A DNA stretch of 64,000 bases from Leucobacter sp. UCMA 4100 (GTDB taxonomy: Bacteria; Actinomycetota; Actinomycetes; Actinomycetales; Microbacteriaceae). The stretch is from contig NZ_JAFEUS010000002.1 in assembly GCF_027853335.1 (NCBI RefSeq), positions 2,030,514-2,094,513 on the forward strand. The letters run 5' to 3'. How positions within the stretch are numbered: position 1 is the stretch's first letter; the number at the start of each line of letters is the position of its first letter. Below the pieces are notes generated by a model that saw only the letters and a list, made by a program, of their open reading frames with translations, had not been told where the DNA came from and did no database searches. Shown piece after piece: positions 24,613 through 34,101 of this stretch. A program made the position numbers and the translations under genes.

Positions 24613-25581
24613 ATGATGGCCAAGCCGTACCCCGACGCGTCTGAGCCTCGCTTCTCGCTGCGCATCGGTTCGACGAGCGCTAAGTATGCACTCGTGCTCG
24701 TCGGGTCGGCCGCCGCGGTGCTCGGTGCCTGTTACGCCTTTATCGGGCCGCACACGGCGCAAGCGGGCTACCTTTCGATCATGGTGCTGCTCTCAGCGGC
24801 ACGCGCGCCGAGCAAACGGTACCGTTACATTGCGGCCGCCTGGGCTGTGCTCGTCGCGATGCTCGGCTACCTCGTCGGCCCCCTTGGACTCTGGGCAACC
24901 CTCATCGCGCTCATGGCGGTGTCGCTCGTACAGGGGCTCTTCAAATTTGGCGAGGTTGCGTTCCTGACCCGCTCACCGGTCAACCTCATCGCCTTCGCCG
25001 CGATCTCACACGGCGAGGTTCGCCCTTGGCAGGTGCTGCTCGGCTCGGTTATCGGGGCCGGGTTCATTCTGCTCATGACCTCAAAGCTTCCGGCCAGGAC
25101 CGAGGGCAGTGACCGGCAGGTTCCGGTCGCTGACCGGCTGCGGTACGGCGTCATGGTCGCGCTCGGTGCTGTCAGCATCGTGCTGCTCGCCGAGGCGCTC
25201 ACGTTCGCGCATGCCGACTGGGCGTTGCTCACCTTCTGCGTCATTCTCGCGGTCGGAGGCGACCGTAGGGCCGAGCGCGCAACCGGCCGCGTGATTGGAT
25301 CGCTCGGTGGCGTCGTGCTCGCCACCCTCGCAACCCTTGCGCCGGCGCCCGTTCAGCTCGCGGTGGCGCTGGCTTCGCTGTTGCTCTGCGTCGCCTACTT
25401 GCGCGAGGTGAACTACACCATGTTTGTGACGTTTCTCACGCCGGCGATCTTGCTCACGACCACCTCCGAAGGCTCGGCCGTGAGCCTCGGGGTTCAGCGC
25501 ATCGAGGCGGTCGTTGCTGCCGCGGTCATCGCGGTATTCTGTAGCTGGCTTTTCGAGCGGCGAGTGCCGAGCAGGCAGTGA
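24613..25581 (+). CDS. FUSC-like membrane protein
   Basis: 322 residues from ATG 24613 (or the next codon, 24616), with GAGGGGG a few bases before; earlier ATGs at 24571 and 24601 are possible. Two blocks of about five hydrophobic helices are separated by a short soluble stretch (KLPARTEGSDRQVPVADRL), as in half-length FUSC/aromatic-acid-exporter-type proteins. The segment VILAVGGDRRAERATGRVIG resembles the FUSC repeat. The substrate is unknown. It follows the SIP gene by 70 bases and may be co-transcribed with it. Confidence 0.7.
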   Translation: MMAKPYPDASEPRFSLRIGSTSAKYALVLVGSAAAVLGACYAFIGPHTAQAGYLSIMVLLSAARAPSKRYRYIAAAWAVLVAMLGYLVGPLGLWATLIALMAVSLVQGLFKFGEVAFLTRSPVNLIAFAAISHGEVRPWQVLLGSVIGAGFILLMTSKLPARTEGSDRQVPVADRLRYGVMVALGAVSIVLLAEALTFAHADWALLTFCVILAVGGDRRAERATGRVIGSLGGVVLATLATLAPAPVQLAVALASLLLCVAYLREVNYTMFVTFLTPAILLTTTSEGSAVSLGVQRIEAVVAAAVIAVFCSWLFERRVPSRQ

Positions 25582-25593
25582 GATGGGTGACCC

Positions 25594-26004
25594 ATGAATG
25601 AAACGACACCGGGGCAGACGCGTGTGCAAGCGCGGGCCAGGGCGCGCGCGAACGAGCTGCCGGGTGCTGAATGCTCGCATCCCTTCGGCGAGCAGGTCGA
25701 CGTGTTTAAGGTCTGCGGCAAAATGTTCATGATGCACACCGAGATGCCGGGCCAGCCCGTCGTGGTACTCAAGGTGACTCCCGAGGAGGGGCGGGTGCTG
25801 CAACTTGCCTACGAGAGCATTACTCCCGGCTATCACATGAACAAGAAGCACTGGATCACGCTGGGGCCCGGCGATGAGCTGAGTGATCAGCTCATTGATG
25901 ATCTCGTGACCGAGTCGTACCTCTTGGTGGTCGAGAAGCTGCCGGCAAGGCTCCGGCCGGTCGACCCTGAAACCTTTGGCCAGGGGCCCGCGATACGCGG
26001 CTAG
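25594..26004 (+). CDS. MmcQ/YjbR-family DNA-binding-like protein
   Basis: 136 residues from ATG at 25594. The fold signature of the MmcQ/YjbR (CyaY-like) family is visible: HPFGEQVDVFKVCGKMFM at the start, VLKVTPEEGRVLQ, and GYHMNKKHWITLGPG near residue 85-100. Members bind DNA in one studied case, but the biological role is not established. It begins 13 bases after the FUSC-like gene and overlaps the convergent membrane protein by 4 bases. Confidence 0.85.
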   Translation: MNETTPGQTRVQARARARANELPGAECSHPFGEQVDVFKVCGKMFMMHTEMPGQPVVVLKVTPEEGRVLQLAYESITPGYHMNKKHWITLGPGDELSDQLIDDLVTESYLLVVEKLPARLRPVDPETFGQGPAIRG

Positions 26005-27308
26005 TTTGCCTGGGCAGCCGCCGGGATGCGCACGAATTGCACCGCGGTCACGATGACGAGTGCGCCAAGCGCCGTGAGCACCACGGTTGTGACCGAGAGC
26101 GGGCGAGTGAGCAGGATGGTCGCGGCGGCAGCGACGGCAATGACGCCCAAGACGAAGCTGTGGTTACGATCGATCCACGTCCCCCATGCGAGCGCAGCGC
26201 GCGAGGGTGTGCCGAGCTTTGCCCGCAGCCGTGCCGATGAGGCGACGACCCCGTGGCGTATGACTGCCGCGAGACGCGAGGCACCAGTAGCCCAGAGCAC
26301 GAGCAACAGTGCAACGGCGATTGCGCCAATCGCGAGAATTCGGTGCCCTGCTGCCTCGGTGGCGTGATCGTAAAAGACGGCGATTGCCTCGGCGCTGAGC
26401 GACTCCTGTGGCTTCGCGAGCTGGGTCGAGACGATGCCCCGCCCAGCCGCGAGGAGCGACCCGAGCGTGACCATGAGCACGGCCGCGCTCACCGCTGTGA
26501 TCTTGAGGGCCCTGCGGCGCCGACGAGCGAGCGCGACGCCCGTTGTGATGAGGGCGAGGGCGGCCCATGGCAGCCACGTCGCGAGTGTGGTGAAGAGGGA
26601 ATACAGCGTTGAGAGCTGCGTGATCGCCTCGTCCTGAACGAGCACGATGCTGTAGTTGGTGTGTGGAATGAGCTGCGCGAGCCCCACTCCCTCGGCAATG
26701 AGCTTGTCTCGAACGCTCTCGATGACGGGCCCGAGACGAATTTCGAGGGTTCCGGTAGCGCCGATCGAAACGGCGCCGTCGCCCTCACCGCTTAACGTCG
26801 CAACAATTTGCGTGTGCGTCATGCGCAGCGCTTGCTGCCATACCTGGGCAAACGTTGGCGAGGTCACCACCTCGGTCACCGCGGTGTGCACGAGGCTCTC
26901 AGCGCCCTGTGCCGCGGGACCTTCGAGGAGCCCGAGCGCCGCCTTGGCCTCTTCGGGCAGGCCGAGCGAGCGGATCCCGTCAAACAAGTCTTTCGTGAGC
27001 CCCGGCAGATCGACGGCATCGGTGAACGCCTTCGTAGTCGCATCGATGATGGTGGTTTGCACGGCGGGCTCTTCGGGCAACACCGCAAAGGTCGAAACGA
27101 AGAGATCGGTGTTCGTGAGTTGGGTCTTCACGTGCGTCGTGACGATGCTGAGGGTGCCGAGAATGAGGCCGAGTGAGATCGCGAGCACCGAGAGCAGGCC
27201 CCGACCCCAGAAACTCCGGCGAGAGGGTGACTCGCTCGGGCCTCGGAGCGCAGCGTTCTCTGCTTCGAGCGCCTCGATACGAGCAGTGAGTTCGGCCGCA
27301 GTGGTCAT
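26001..27308 (-). CDS. Large integral membrane protein of unknown function
   Basis: 435 residues from ATG at 27308 with AGGA upstream; the open frame extends to 27407 but without support. An N-terminal coiled-coil-like stretch (ELTARIEALEAENAALR) is followed by one membrane helix, a long exposed domain of about 190 residues rich in Thr and Val, and at least four helices towards the C-terminus interrupted by Arg-rich loops (ALARRRRRALK). I do not recognise the exposed domain. The overall plan fits an actinobacterial envelope protein. No operon partner. Confidence 0.75.
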   Translation of the reverse strand: MTTAAELTARIEALEAENAALRGPSESPSRRSFWGRGLLSVLAISLGLILGTLSIVTTHVKTQLTNTDLFVSTFAVLPEEPAVQTTIIDATTKAFTDAVDLPGLTKDLFDGIRSLGLPEEAKAALGLLEGPAAQGAESLVHTAVTEVVTSPTFAQVWQQALRMTHTQIVATLSGEGDGAVSIGATGTLEIRLGPVIESVRDKLIAEGVGLAQLIPHTNYSIVLVQDEAITQLSTLYSLFTTLATWLPWAALALITTGVALARRRRRALKITAVSAAVLMVTLGSLLAAGRGIVSTQLAKPQESLSAEAIAVFYDHATEAAGHRILAIGAIAVALLLVLWATGASRLAAVIRHGVVASSARLRAKLGTPSRAALAWGTWIDRNHSFVLGVIAVAAAATILLTRPLSVTTVVLTALGALVIVTAVQFVRIPAAAQAN

Positions 27309-27506
27309 GATGATCCTGTCTCGAAAGATATCCCAAAGATAGCGGGTACCAGTGACACGCGCACCCAAAATCTTCGTGTCCGGCCAAGTGTGAGTACTCC
27401 TCACCAACAGCCCTGAGCGGGGCTGACGCTAAGATGATGCGCAGGCCGTGCGCGCCCCTGCGGTGCGCACGTGGCAGGGTAGTCGCTGAAAGGTATGGGG
27501 TAATCG

Positions 27507-28637
27507 GTGTCGAATTCTTGGGCCAAGGAGGGCGGCGATGGAGTCGCCGAAACCCCGAGCGAACCGGTGACGGTTCAGGTCGGTGGCGCCTCGAAGCTTC
27601 GGTCGTTTGGCCTCACGAGCTGGGCGCTCGTTGGCGTCATCGTTCTCACAGTGCTTATCGCCGGTGCCATGAGTGCGCTGAGCGGCATTCTCGTGCCGCT
27701 CACGATTGCCGTGATTCTCGGCGCAGTGCTCGAGCCCCTCGTGGGGTGGCTGTGCAAAACGGGCCTCTCGCGCTCGCTCGCGGCGACCGTCGTCTTGCTT
27801 GTCACCCTCACGGTGCTCGGCGGTGTCGTGTACGTCGTCGTGCACGGCTTCATTCAGCAGGTGCCCGAGATCTCACAGCAGGTGTTGCGAGGCTGGCATC
27901 ACATCGACCAGGCGCTGCGTTCGGCGGGCCTTGATGCGAGCTGGATCGAACCCGCGCGCGAGGCCGCAGTCGATTACCTCTCGCAGGCAGGCCGAGGCGC
28001 CGTTGGCTTTGCGACGAGCGCGCTCTACGGTGCGGTCACCTTTGCGATCGGCACGTTCTTCGCCACGTACTTCCTCTTTTTCGTCCTGAGAGACGGGCAA
28101 ATGTTTCCCGGGTGGATCGCGCGCATCACCCACCGCGATCCCGTACTCGTGACCGAGATTGACGCTCAGGTGCGCACCTCGCTGCGGGCCTACTTTAAGG
28201 GAACCGCGATTACCGCGCTCATCACCGGGCCGATCTTCGTGATTCCGTTGCTCGTGCTTGGCATCCCGCTCGTGGTGCCGATGATCATTCTCTACTTCTT
28301 CCTTTCTTTCGTGCCCTTCATCGGCGCTTGGCTCACGGGACTCTTCGCAGTGCTCATCGCGTTCGGGTACGGGGGAGCACCGGCAGCGCTCATCGTCGGT
28401 ATCGGCCTGCTTATTTCGAATGGCCCGATTCAAAATGCGGTGAACGCATACGTGCTGGGGTCATCGCTCAAGATCCACCCTGTCATGGTGCTGCTCTCGA
28501 CCATCGTCGGCGGGGTTGTCGCCGGCGTGATCGGGATGGTGCTCGGGCCACCGCTCGTCGCTGCGGTGCAGCGGGCGCTCGCCGCGGTGCGTGATTACCG
28601 GGACGGATTACTCGCCCAAGCGCCCCAAGAATCCTGA
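27507..28637 (+). CDS. AI-2E family transporter (PF01594)
   Basis: 376 residues from GTG at 27507 with AAAGG upstream. After a hydrophilic N-terminus there are about eight hydrophobic segments with the PF01594 pattern: ILVPLTIAVILGAVLEPLVGWL near the start, FFVLRDGQ in the middle, then the helical block FFLSFVPFIGAWLTGLFAV and IQNAVNAYVLGSSLKIHPVMV. Family members have been linked to autoinducer-2 export or to Na+/H+ exchange; which applies here cannot be told. Stand-alone gene between two promoters. Confidence 0.88.
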   Translation: MSNSWAKEGGDGVAETPSEPVTVQVGGASKLRSFGLTSWALVGVIVLTVLIAGAMSALSGILVPLTIAVILGAVLEPLVGWLCKTGLSRSLAATVVLLVTLTVLGGVVYVVVHGFIQQVPEISQQVLRGWHHIDQALRSAGLDASWIEPAREAAVDYLSQAGRGAVGFATSALYGAVTFAIGTFFATYFLFFVLRDGQMFPGWIARITHRDPVLVTEIDAQVRTSLRAYFKGTAITALITGPIFVIPLLVLGIPLVVPMIILYFFLSFVPFIGAWLTGLFAVLIAFGYGGAPAALIVGIGLLISNGPIQNAVNAYVLGSSLKIHPVMVLLSTIVGGVVAGVIGMVLGPPLVAAVQRALAAVRDYRDGLLAQAPQES

Positions 28638-28753
28638 CGAGATTTTGTGCCGCTTGTACGTCGGAGGGGTCACCACGCCGTAAAACGCGAGAAATCTGTA
28701 CAATCTTGCCTCTCGATGCGGCGAAACACGGCTTGACCCGTTACCTTGAATGC

Positions 28754-30601
28754 ATGGCTTCAAGTAATACCAGCGAACAACTTTCTTTTTCTGAGCTCGG
28801 GCTCGACGACCTCGTGCTCAAAGCATTGAAGGATGTTGGCTACGAAACACCCTCTGCGATTCAGGCAGCGACGATTCCGCACCTGCTCGAGGGACGCGAT
28901 GTGATGGGGCTCGCGCAAACCGGTACCGGCAAGACCGCGGCCTTTGCGCTGCCCATTCTCTCGCGCATCGACGCGTCACAAAAGAACCCCCAGGCGCTCG
29001 TGCTCGCGCCAACCCGTGAGCTCGCCCTGCAGGTCTGTGAAGCCTTCGAAAGCTATGCAGCCCACCTCAAGGGCGTTCGTGTGCTGCCGGTCTACGGCGG
29101 GCAGGGCTACGGCGTGCAGCTTTCGGCACTGCGCCGCGGCGTGCACGTGGTTGTCGGTACTCCCGGTCGCATCATGGACCACCTCGATAAGGGCACGCTC
29201 GATCTCTCTGAGCTCAAGTACCTCGTGCTCGACGAGGCCGACGAGATGCTGAAGATGGGCTTTGCCGAAGACGTCGATACGATTCTCGCCGAGACCCCCG
29301 CCGATAAGCAGGTTGCGCTCTTCTCGGCAACGATGCCAGCGCAGATTAAGCGCATCTCGGCCAAGCACCTCAACAACCCCGAAGAGATCGCCGTGAAGGG
29401 CAAGACGACCACGTCGGCCAACATCGCCCAGCGTTACCTGGTCGTGTCGTACTCACAGAAGGTCGACGCGCTCACCCGCATTCTCGAGGTCGAGAACTTT
29501 GACGGCATGATCGTCTTCACTCGCACGAAGAACGAGACCGAAACCCTCGCCGAGAAGCTCCGGGCCCGCGGGCACTCGGCGGCGGCAATTAACGGTGATG
29601 TGCCGCAGGCGCAGCGCGAGCGCACCGTGAACCAGCTGAAATCGGGCAAGCTCGACATTCTCGTTGCGACCGACGTCGCGGCGCGCGGTCTTGACGTTGA
29701 GCGCATCAGCCACGTCGTGAACTTCGATATTCCCATCGACACCGAGTCATACGTGCACCGTATTGGTCGCACGGGCCGCGCGGGTCGTACGGGCGACGCG
29801 ATCAGCTTCATTACCCCGCGTGAGCGTCGCATGCTCACCTCGATCGAGAAGGCAACGAGGCAGCCCCTCACCGAGATGCAGCTGCCCAACGTCGACGAGG
29901 TCAATGCAACGAGACTCTCGCGCTTCGACGACGCGATCACCGCGGCGCTCGAGCAGCGCGATCGCATCGATCGCTTCCGTGACATCATTGCTCACTACGT
30001 TGAGCACCACGACGTGCCAGAAGCCGATGTCGCGGCCGCTCTCGCGGTCGTGGCGCAGGGCGACACCCCGTTGCTGCTTTCGCCCGAAGACGAGCTTGAG
30101 TTACGTCGCGGCGACCGTCGTGATCGCCCCACCCGCGATGGTGACGGCGAAGACCGTGGCCCCCGCCGCCGCCATGACGGCCCTACAAAGCAGTACCGCA
30201 TTGCTGTGGGGCGCCGTCACAAGGTCGAGCCGCGTCAGATCGTTGGCGCGCTCGCAAACGAGGGTGGGCTGAAGCGTGACGACTTCGGGCACATTCAGAT
30301 TCGCCCTGACTTCTCGCTCGTCGAGCTTCCTGCGAACCTGCCAAAAGAAGTCTTTGACCGCCTGCAAGATACTCGTATCAGCGGCAAACTCATCGAGATG
30401 CGCGAAGACCAGGGCCCGCCACAGCACCGCAACCGCCGCGACGACCGCGGTGACCGCCGTGATGATCGCGGCGACCGACGCGGTGGCCGTGGCGATTACG
30501 GCGACAAGGGTCGTTCGTCATACCGCGACGATCGTGGCGAGCGCGGCGATAGCCGACGCGACTTCCGCGACGACCGCCCAAAGCGTAAGCCCCGCCACTA
30601 G
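28754..30601 (+). CDS. DEAD-box RNA helicase with DbpA-type domain and Arg/Asp/Gly tail
   Basis: 615 residues from ATG at 28754; a TACCTT box 6 bases upstream suggests a leaderless message. Helicase motifs in order: Q-motif (GYETPSAIQ), AQTGTGKT near 55, PTREL, TPGR, DEAD near 160, SAT, ARGLD and HRIGRTGRAGR. After a linker comes a DbpA-like RNA-binding domain (YRIAVGRRHKVEPRQIVGAL to KLIEMRE, about 480-555). The last 60 residues are a basic, disordered RGD/RDD-rich tail that can bind RNA. The plan is that of the DeaD/CsdA cold-shock helicases that unwind RNA in ribosome assembly and mRNA decay. Confidence 0.92.
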   Translation: MASSNTSEQLSFSELGLDDLVLKALKDVGYETPSAIQAATIPHLLEGRDVMGLAQTGTGKTAAFALPILSRIDASQKNPQALVLAPTRELALQVCEAFESYAAHLKGVRVLPVYGGQGYGVQLSALRRGVHVVVGTPGRIMDHLDKGTLDLSELKYLVLDEADEMLKMGFAEDVDTILAETPADKQVALFSATMPAQIKRISAKHLNNPEEIAVKGKTTTSANIAQRYLVVSYSQKVDALTRILEVENFDGMIVFTRTKNETETLAEKLRARGHSAAAINGDVPQAQRERTVNQLKSGKLDILVATDVAARGLDVERISHVVNFDIPIDTESYVHRIGRTGRAGRTGDAISFITPRERRMLTSIEKATRQPLTEMQLPNVDEVNATRLSRFDDAITAALEQRDRIDRFRDIIAHYVEHHDVPEADVAAALAVVAQGDTPLLLSPEDELELRRGDRRDRPTRDGDGEDRGPRRRHDGPTKQYRIAVGRRHKVEPRQIVGALANEGGLKRDDFGHIQIRPDFSLVELPANLPKEVFDRLQDTRISGKLIEMREDQGPPQHRNRRDDRGDRRDDRGDRRGGRGDYGDKGRSSYRDDRGERGDSRRDFRDDRPKRKPRH

Positions 30602-30618
30602 GCGAATCGAGACTCGCT

Positions 30619-30648
30619 ATCGCACCCGGGGCTATCCCCGGGTGCGAT
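30619..30648 (+). terminator. Strong hairpin after the helicase gene
   Basis: ATCGCACCCGGGG (30619-30631) and CCCCGGGTGCGAT (30636-30648) pair perfectly over 13 bp around CTAT, 18 bases after the stop. It has no T-tract, as is common in actinobacteria. Its right arm runs into the -10 box of the next gene. Confidence 0.75.
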
Positions 30649-30657
30649 ACTGGGTGG

Positions 30658-31443
30658 GTGCAACATCCGTTTCTTCATCCCCAAAAGGGGCCAAGGGTTC
30701 TCGCCCACCAGGGGTTTGTTTCAACCCAGGCTGCTGCCGAGGGCATCGTCGAGAACACGGCTGCTGCCTTCGACGCCGCGATCAAGCTTGGCGTCACGAC
30801 GATCGAGAGTGATTGCCACGTCAGCAAAGACGGCCACGTCGTGCTGATCCACGATGCTGATCTGAAGCAGGTGCTGGGTGATCCCACGCGCGTCGATGCC
30901 GTAACGAAGGCAGAACTCGAAGCGAGGTTTGCCGATCGCGGGGGCATCGTCACGCTCGCTGAGGCTCTCGAACGGTTTCCCGAGGCCCGCTTCAACATCG
31001 ATGTCAAAGTGTTTGACGCGGCAGAGGGCGCGGGGCGCGCTGCGGCTCCTCACCCAGACCGTGTGCTGCTCACGAGCTTCTCACAGAAGAACCGGCTCGC
31101 GAGTCTCGAGGCGGCTCGTCGTGCTGGGGCTCGAATGCGTCCTGCGACTTCTCCTGGAAGCCAGATCATCCTGCAGCTTCTCGGGGCGTTGGCGCTTCGT
31201 TCGCGCACGCTCACGGGACGTGCGCTTCGAGGGCTTGATGCTCTGCAGATTCCCGAGCGGCAGGGCCCATTCCGTGTACTCACGCCGCGACTGCTGCGGG
31301 CCGCACACGACCACGGGGTAGAGGTGCACGTGTGGACCGTGAACGACGAACATCGCATGCGCGAACTCGTGGCCTTAGGCGTCGACGGCCTTGTCACTGA
31401 CCGTAGCGACCTCGCGATCAAGGCCTTCCCTGGACGTGGCTAG
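30658..31443 (+). CDS. Glycerophosphodiester phosphodiesterase
   Basis: 261 residues from GTG at 30658, with GATACT (30646-30651) 6 bases before as a leaderless -10. The GDPD barrel motifs are present: AHQG (16-19), ENTAAAFDAAIKLGVTTIES with metal ligands Glu50 and Asp52, DGHVVLIHD with catalytic His65, and the C-terminal VHVWTVND with GVDGLVTDR. The usual HR pair is His17-Gln18 here, a change seen in some GDPD proteins that may alter rate or specificity. It cleaves glycerophosphodiesters to glycerol-3-phosphate and an alcohol. No signal peptide, so cytoplasmic. Confidence 0.88.
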   Translation: MQHPFLHPQKGPRVLAHQGFVSTQAAAEGIVENTAAAFDAAIKLGVTTIESDCHVSKDGHVVLIHDADLKQVLGDPTRVDAVTKAELEARFADRGGIVTLAEALERFPEARFNIDVKVFDAAEGAGRAAAPHPDRVLLTSFSQKNRLASLEAARRAGARMRPATSPGSQIILQLLGALALRSRTLTGRALRGLDALQIPERQGPFRVLTPRLLRAAHDHGVEVHVWTVNDEHRMRELVALGVDGLVTDRSDLAIKAFPGRG

Positions 31444-31493
31444 ACTGGATATGGCGACATCGCCACTGTCATAACCGTTCAAGGGAGATCACC

Positions 31494-32522
31494 GTGCGAG
31501 TGTTGAGCGACAACCAGTGTGAGGCCGCCTCGGCGCACGGGGTGCCGCGCCATGAAGAGGTGCGTGAAGGGCTCTGGGCGGTCGCTGTTCCGATGCCCGG
31601 CTCGTTTCTCTCGTACACGCTGAGCATGGTGATGCTGCACGCTGACGGGCAGGTGTACGTGATCGACCCAGGCAGCGAGGGCGAAGCAACGGTCGAGATC
31701 TTTCGTGATTTTCTTGCTTCGCAGGGTCGTTCGCTTGCCGATATCGCGACGATCGTCGTCACCCACTCGCACCCCGATCATCTCGGCAGCGCAGCGAGGC
31801 TCCGGGAGTTGAGCGGGGCAACGGTGGTGATGCACGCGCGTGAGCAAGAAGAGGTTGAGGGCTCGCAGTCCCGGCTCATTGCGCAGCTGCGTGAGCAGGT
31901 TGCCGCGTGGGGCATGCCCGACGCTGAGATGCGCGCCCTGCTCGACATGATGGATCGCGCCGATTACGGCGAGCACCCTGATATTCGCGCCGACGTTCTC
32001 GTGCAGGACGGTGACGAGATCGCCGAGACGGGTTGGCGCGTGGTCGCAACACCCGGCCACACTGCCGGTCACATGTGCCTCGTTGACGACATGCAAAAAC
32101 TCTTATTCTCTGGCGACCATGTTTTGCCCACCGTGAATCCTGGGATCGGCCTGAGTGGCAGCCGCGATAACGAGAACGCGGTCGTCGACTTCTTAGCATC
32201 GCTTGAACGGCTTGAACCCTTTGACGACTACGAGGTGTGCCCCGGCCACGGGTATCGTTTTCACGGGCTCAAAGAACGGCGGCTCGAACAGGCAGCGCAC
32301 GTGCACAAACGGGCTCACGAGGTCGAGACGATTCTCGCTCGTAACCCTGACCTCAGTGTGTGGGGCATCGCCGAGCAGCTCACCTGGAGTGCCGGGTGGC
32401 AGACCTTGCTGAAGAGCACGCTGCTCGCCTCTGGCCTTGCCCAGACGAGCATGTACCGCGACGCAGTGCGGGCGGGCATTACGAGTCGTATGCCTGCGCC
32501 CGCACCCGTCAAAAGCCGCTAG
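31494..32522 (+). CDS. Metallo-beta-lactamase-fold hydrolase
   Basis: 342 residues from GTG at 31494 with AAGGGAGAT upstream. The MBL metal motif is THSHPDHLG near residues 89-97 (HxHxDH), followed by the ligand histidine in ATPGHTAGHMC, the Asp in LLFSGDH and the histidine in CPGHG. The C-terminal 90 residues form a helical, winged-helix-like end (HEVETILARNPDLSVWGIAE), as in LACTB2/glyoxalase-II-like proteins of actinobacteria. It probably hydrolyses a thioester or ester. It starts 50 bases after the GDPD stop and may share its transcript; its stop overlaps the convergent MFS gene. Confidence 0.87.
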   Translation: MRVLSDNQCEAASAHGVPRHEEVREGLWAVAVPMPGSFLSYTLSMVMLHADGQVYVIDPGSEGEATVEIFRDFLASQGRSLADIATIVVTHSHPDHLGSAARLRELSGATVVMHAREQEEVEGSQSRLIAQLREQVAAWGMPDAEMRALLDMMDRADYGEHPDIRADVLVQDGDEIAETGWRVVATPGHTAGHMCLVDDMQKLLFSGDHVLPTVNPGIGLSGSRDNENAVVDFLASLERLEPFDDYEVCPGHGYRFHGLKERRLEQAAHVHKRAHEVETILARNPDLSVWGIAEQLTWSAGWQTLLKSTLLASGLAQTSMYRDAVRAGITSRMPAPAPVKSR

Positions 32523-33979
32523 GCGCTTGCCGTTTCGACTGCGACCTCATCGGGCTTGCGAATAAAGCATGCACCGACGATGAGCGGTATCGCGACAATT
32601 GCCGCGATCAGGAACGCACGCTGCGTACCCTCGGCGGTGATTGCCTCGGGGCCGCCGCCCGTCGACGATGAGACCGACGACATGATGGTGATGAGCAACG
32701 CAACGCCCGCAGCACCGGCGACCTGCTGAACAGTGCCAAGCACCGCACTACCGTGCGAGTAGAGGTGTGGCCTGAGCGATGCGAGCGCGGCCGTCGACAG
32801 TGGGGTGAACGAAGCCGCGAGAGCGAGCGAGAGCACCGTCTGTGACACGATGAGCAGCCAGATCTCGGTGGTCTCAGAAATTGTGGTGTAGAACCAGAGC
32901 ACCGCGGTGGCCGCGATCGCGCCCGGCACGAGCAGCACGCGGGTGCCGAAACGGTCATAGACTCGGCCGATGAATGGGCCTGCGAAGCCCATCGCGAGCG
33001 AACCGGGCAGGAGGATCATGCCCGAGTCGAGTGCTGAGAGCCCGTGAATGCGCTGCAGATAGAGCGGCAGCACCGTGATCGCGCCAAAGAAGGCAAACGA
33101 GAGTACGCCGAACTGAGAAACCGAGAGCGTGAAGTTCAGCGACGAGAAGACCCTGAGGTCAAGCATCGCGGCGTCATCGCGCTGCAAGGTGAGCTGGCGC
33201 CAAATGAAGAGCGCGATGCCCACTGCTCCCACCCCGAGTGGAACCCAGAGGGCGAGTGCTCCGGAGCCGGCCGTGCTCTGCCCGATTTGGCTGAGCCCGT
33301 AGACGATACCGCCAAAGCCGAACGCCGAGAGAATGACCGAGAGGAGGTCGAAGGGCGTGCGTGCGTGCTCGCCGACAGACGGAACGAGTTTGGTGCCGAT
33401 GATGAGGGCGATGAGCGCGATAGGGAAGACGATGCCGAACACCCAGCGCCAACCGAGCGTGTCGAGAATGAGACCAGAGAGCACCGGGCCGATCGCGGGG
33501 GCGAAAGCCATGACGAGGCTCACCCGACCCATCATGCGACCGCGTGATGCTGGCGGTACGACCGTCATGATGGTCGTCATGAGTAGCGGGAACATGATGG
33601 CCGTGCCCGAGGCCTGAACAACGCGGGCCGCCACGAGCACTGTGAGGTTCGGCGCGATCACCGCGATGAGGGTACCCGCGGTGAAGAGCGCCATGGCGGC
33701 GGTGAACATCGTGCGGGTCGAGAAGCGCTGCAGCAGGTAGCCCGAGGTCGGGATCACGATCGCCATTGTGAGCATGAACGCGGTTGTGAGCCACTGTGCG
33801 CCGACGGCGGTCGTGCCGAGGTCGGTGATGAGGTGGGGAATCGCGACACCCATGGTCGTCTCGTTGAGAATCGCGATGAAGGTTGCACTGAGCATCACCC
33901 AGATCGCTCTCGACTGGAGCGGGGTGATTTCAGCGGGCTGAGAAGGCGGTACGGCGGGATTGTGCTGTTCAGCAGACAT
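32519..33979 (-). CDS. DHA2-family (LmrB-like) MFS multidrug transporter
   Basis: 486 residues from ATG at 33979 with TTGAGGA upstream. Fourteen hydrophobic helices, with LNETTMGVAIPHLITDLG in helix 1, QWLTTAFMLTMAIVIPTSGY in helix 2 and a motif C-like segment MAFAPAIGPVLSGLILD in helix 5, place it in the LmrB/MdtD-type DHA2 group linked to lincosamide and other drug resistance. The upstream 120 bases on the same strand carry a leaderless 21-codon ORF (34102-34167), which suggests translation-dependent induction. Same general plan as the MFS gene at 14984. Confidence 0.88.
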   Translation of the reverse strand: MSAEQHNPAVPPSQPAEITPLQSRAIWVMLSATFIAILNETTMGVAIPHLITDLGTTAVGAQWLTTAFMLTMAIVIPTSGYLLQRFSTRTMFTAAMALFTAGTLIAVIAPNLTVLVAARVVQASGTAIMFPLLMTTIMTVVPPASRGRMMGRVSLVMAFAPAIGPVLSGLILDTLGWRWVFGIVFPIALIALIIGTKLVPSVGEHARTPFDLLSVILSAFGFGGIVYGLSQIGQSTAGSGALALWVPLGVGAVGIALFIWRQLTLQRDDAAMLDLRVFSSLNFTLSVSQFGVLSFAFFGAITVLPLYLQRIHGLSALDSGMILLPGSLAMGFAGPFIGRVYDRFGTRVLLVPGAIAATAVLWFYTTISETTEIWLLIVSQTVLSLALAASFTPLSTAALASLRPHLYSHGSAVLGTVQQVAGAAGVALLITIMSSVSSSTGGGPEAITAEGTQRAFLIAAIVAIPLIVGACFIRKPDEVAVETASA

Positions 33980-34101
33980 GAGTATTCCTCAAGAAATCAG
34001 TCATTGGGCATGAAGGGAAGAAGGCAAAAGTGCCAGAACACCGAAAGGAGAATGTGCGAGGCATGCAACGTGCCGGTCGCAGAAAGTTCGGTGGGTGCGT
34101 G

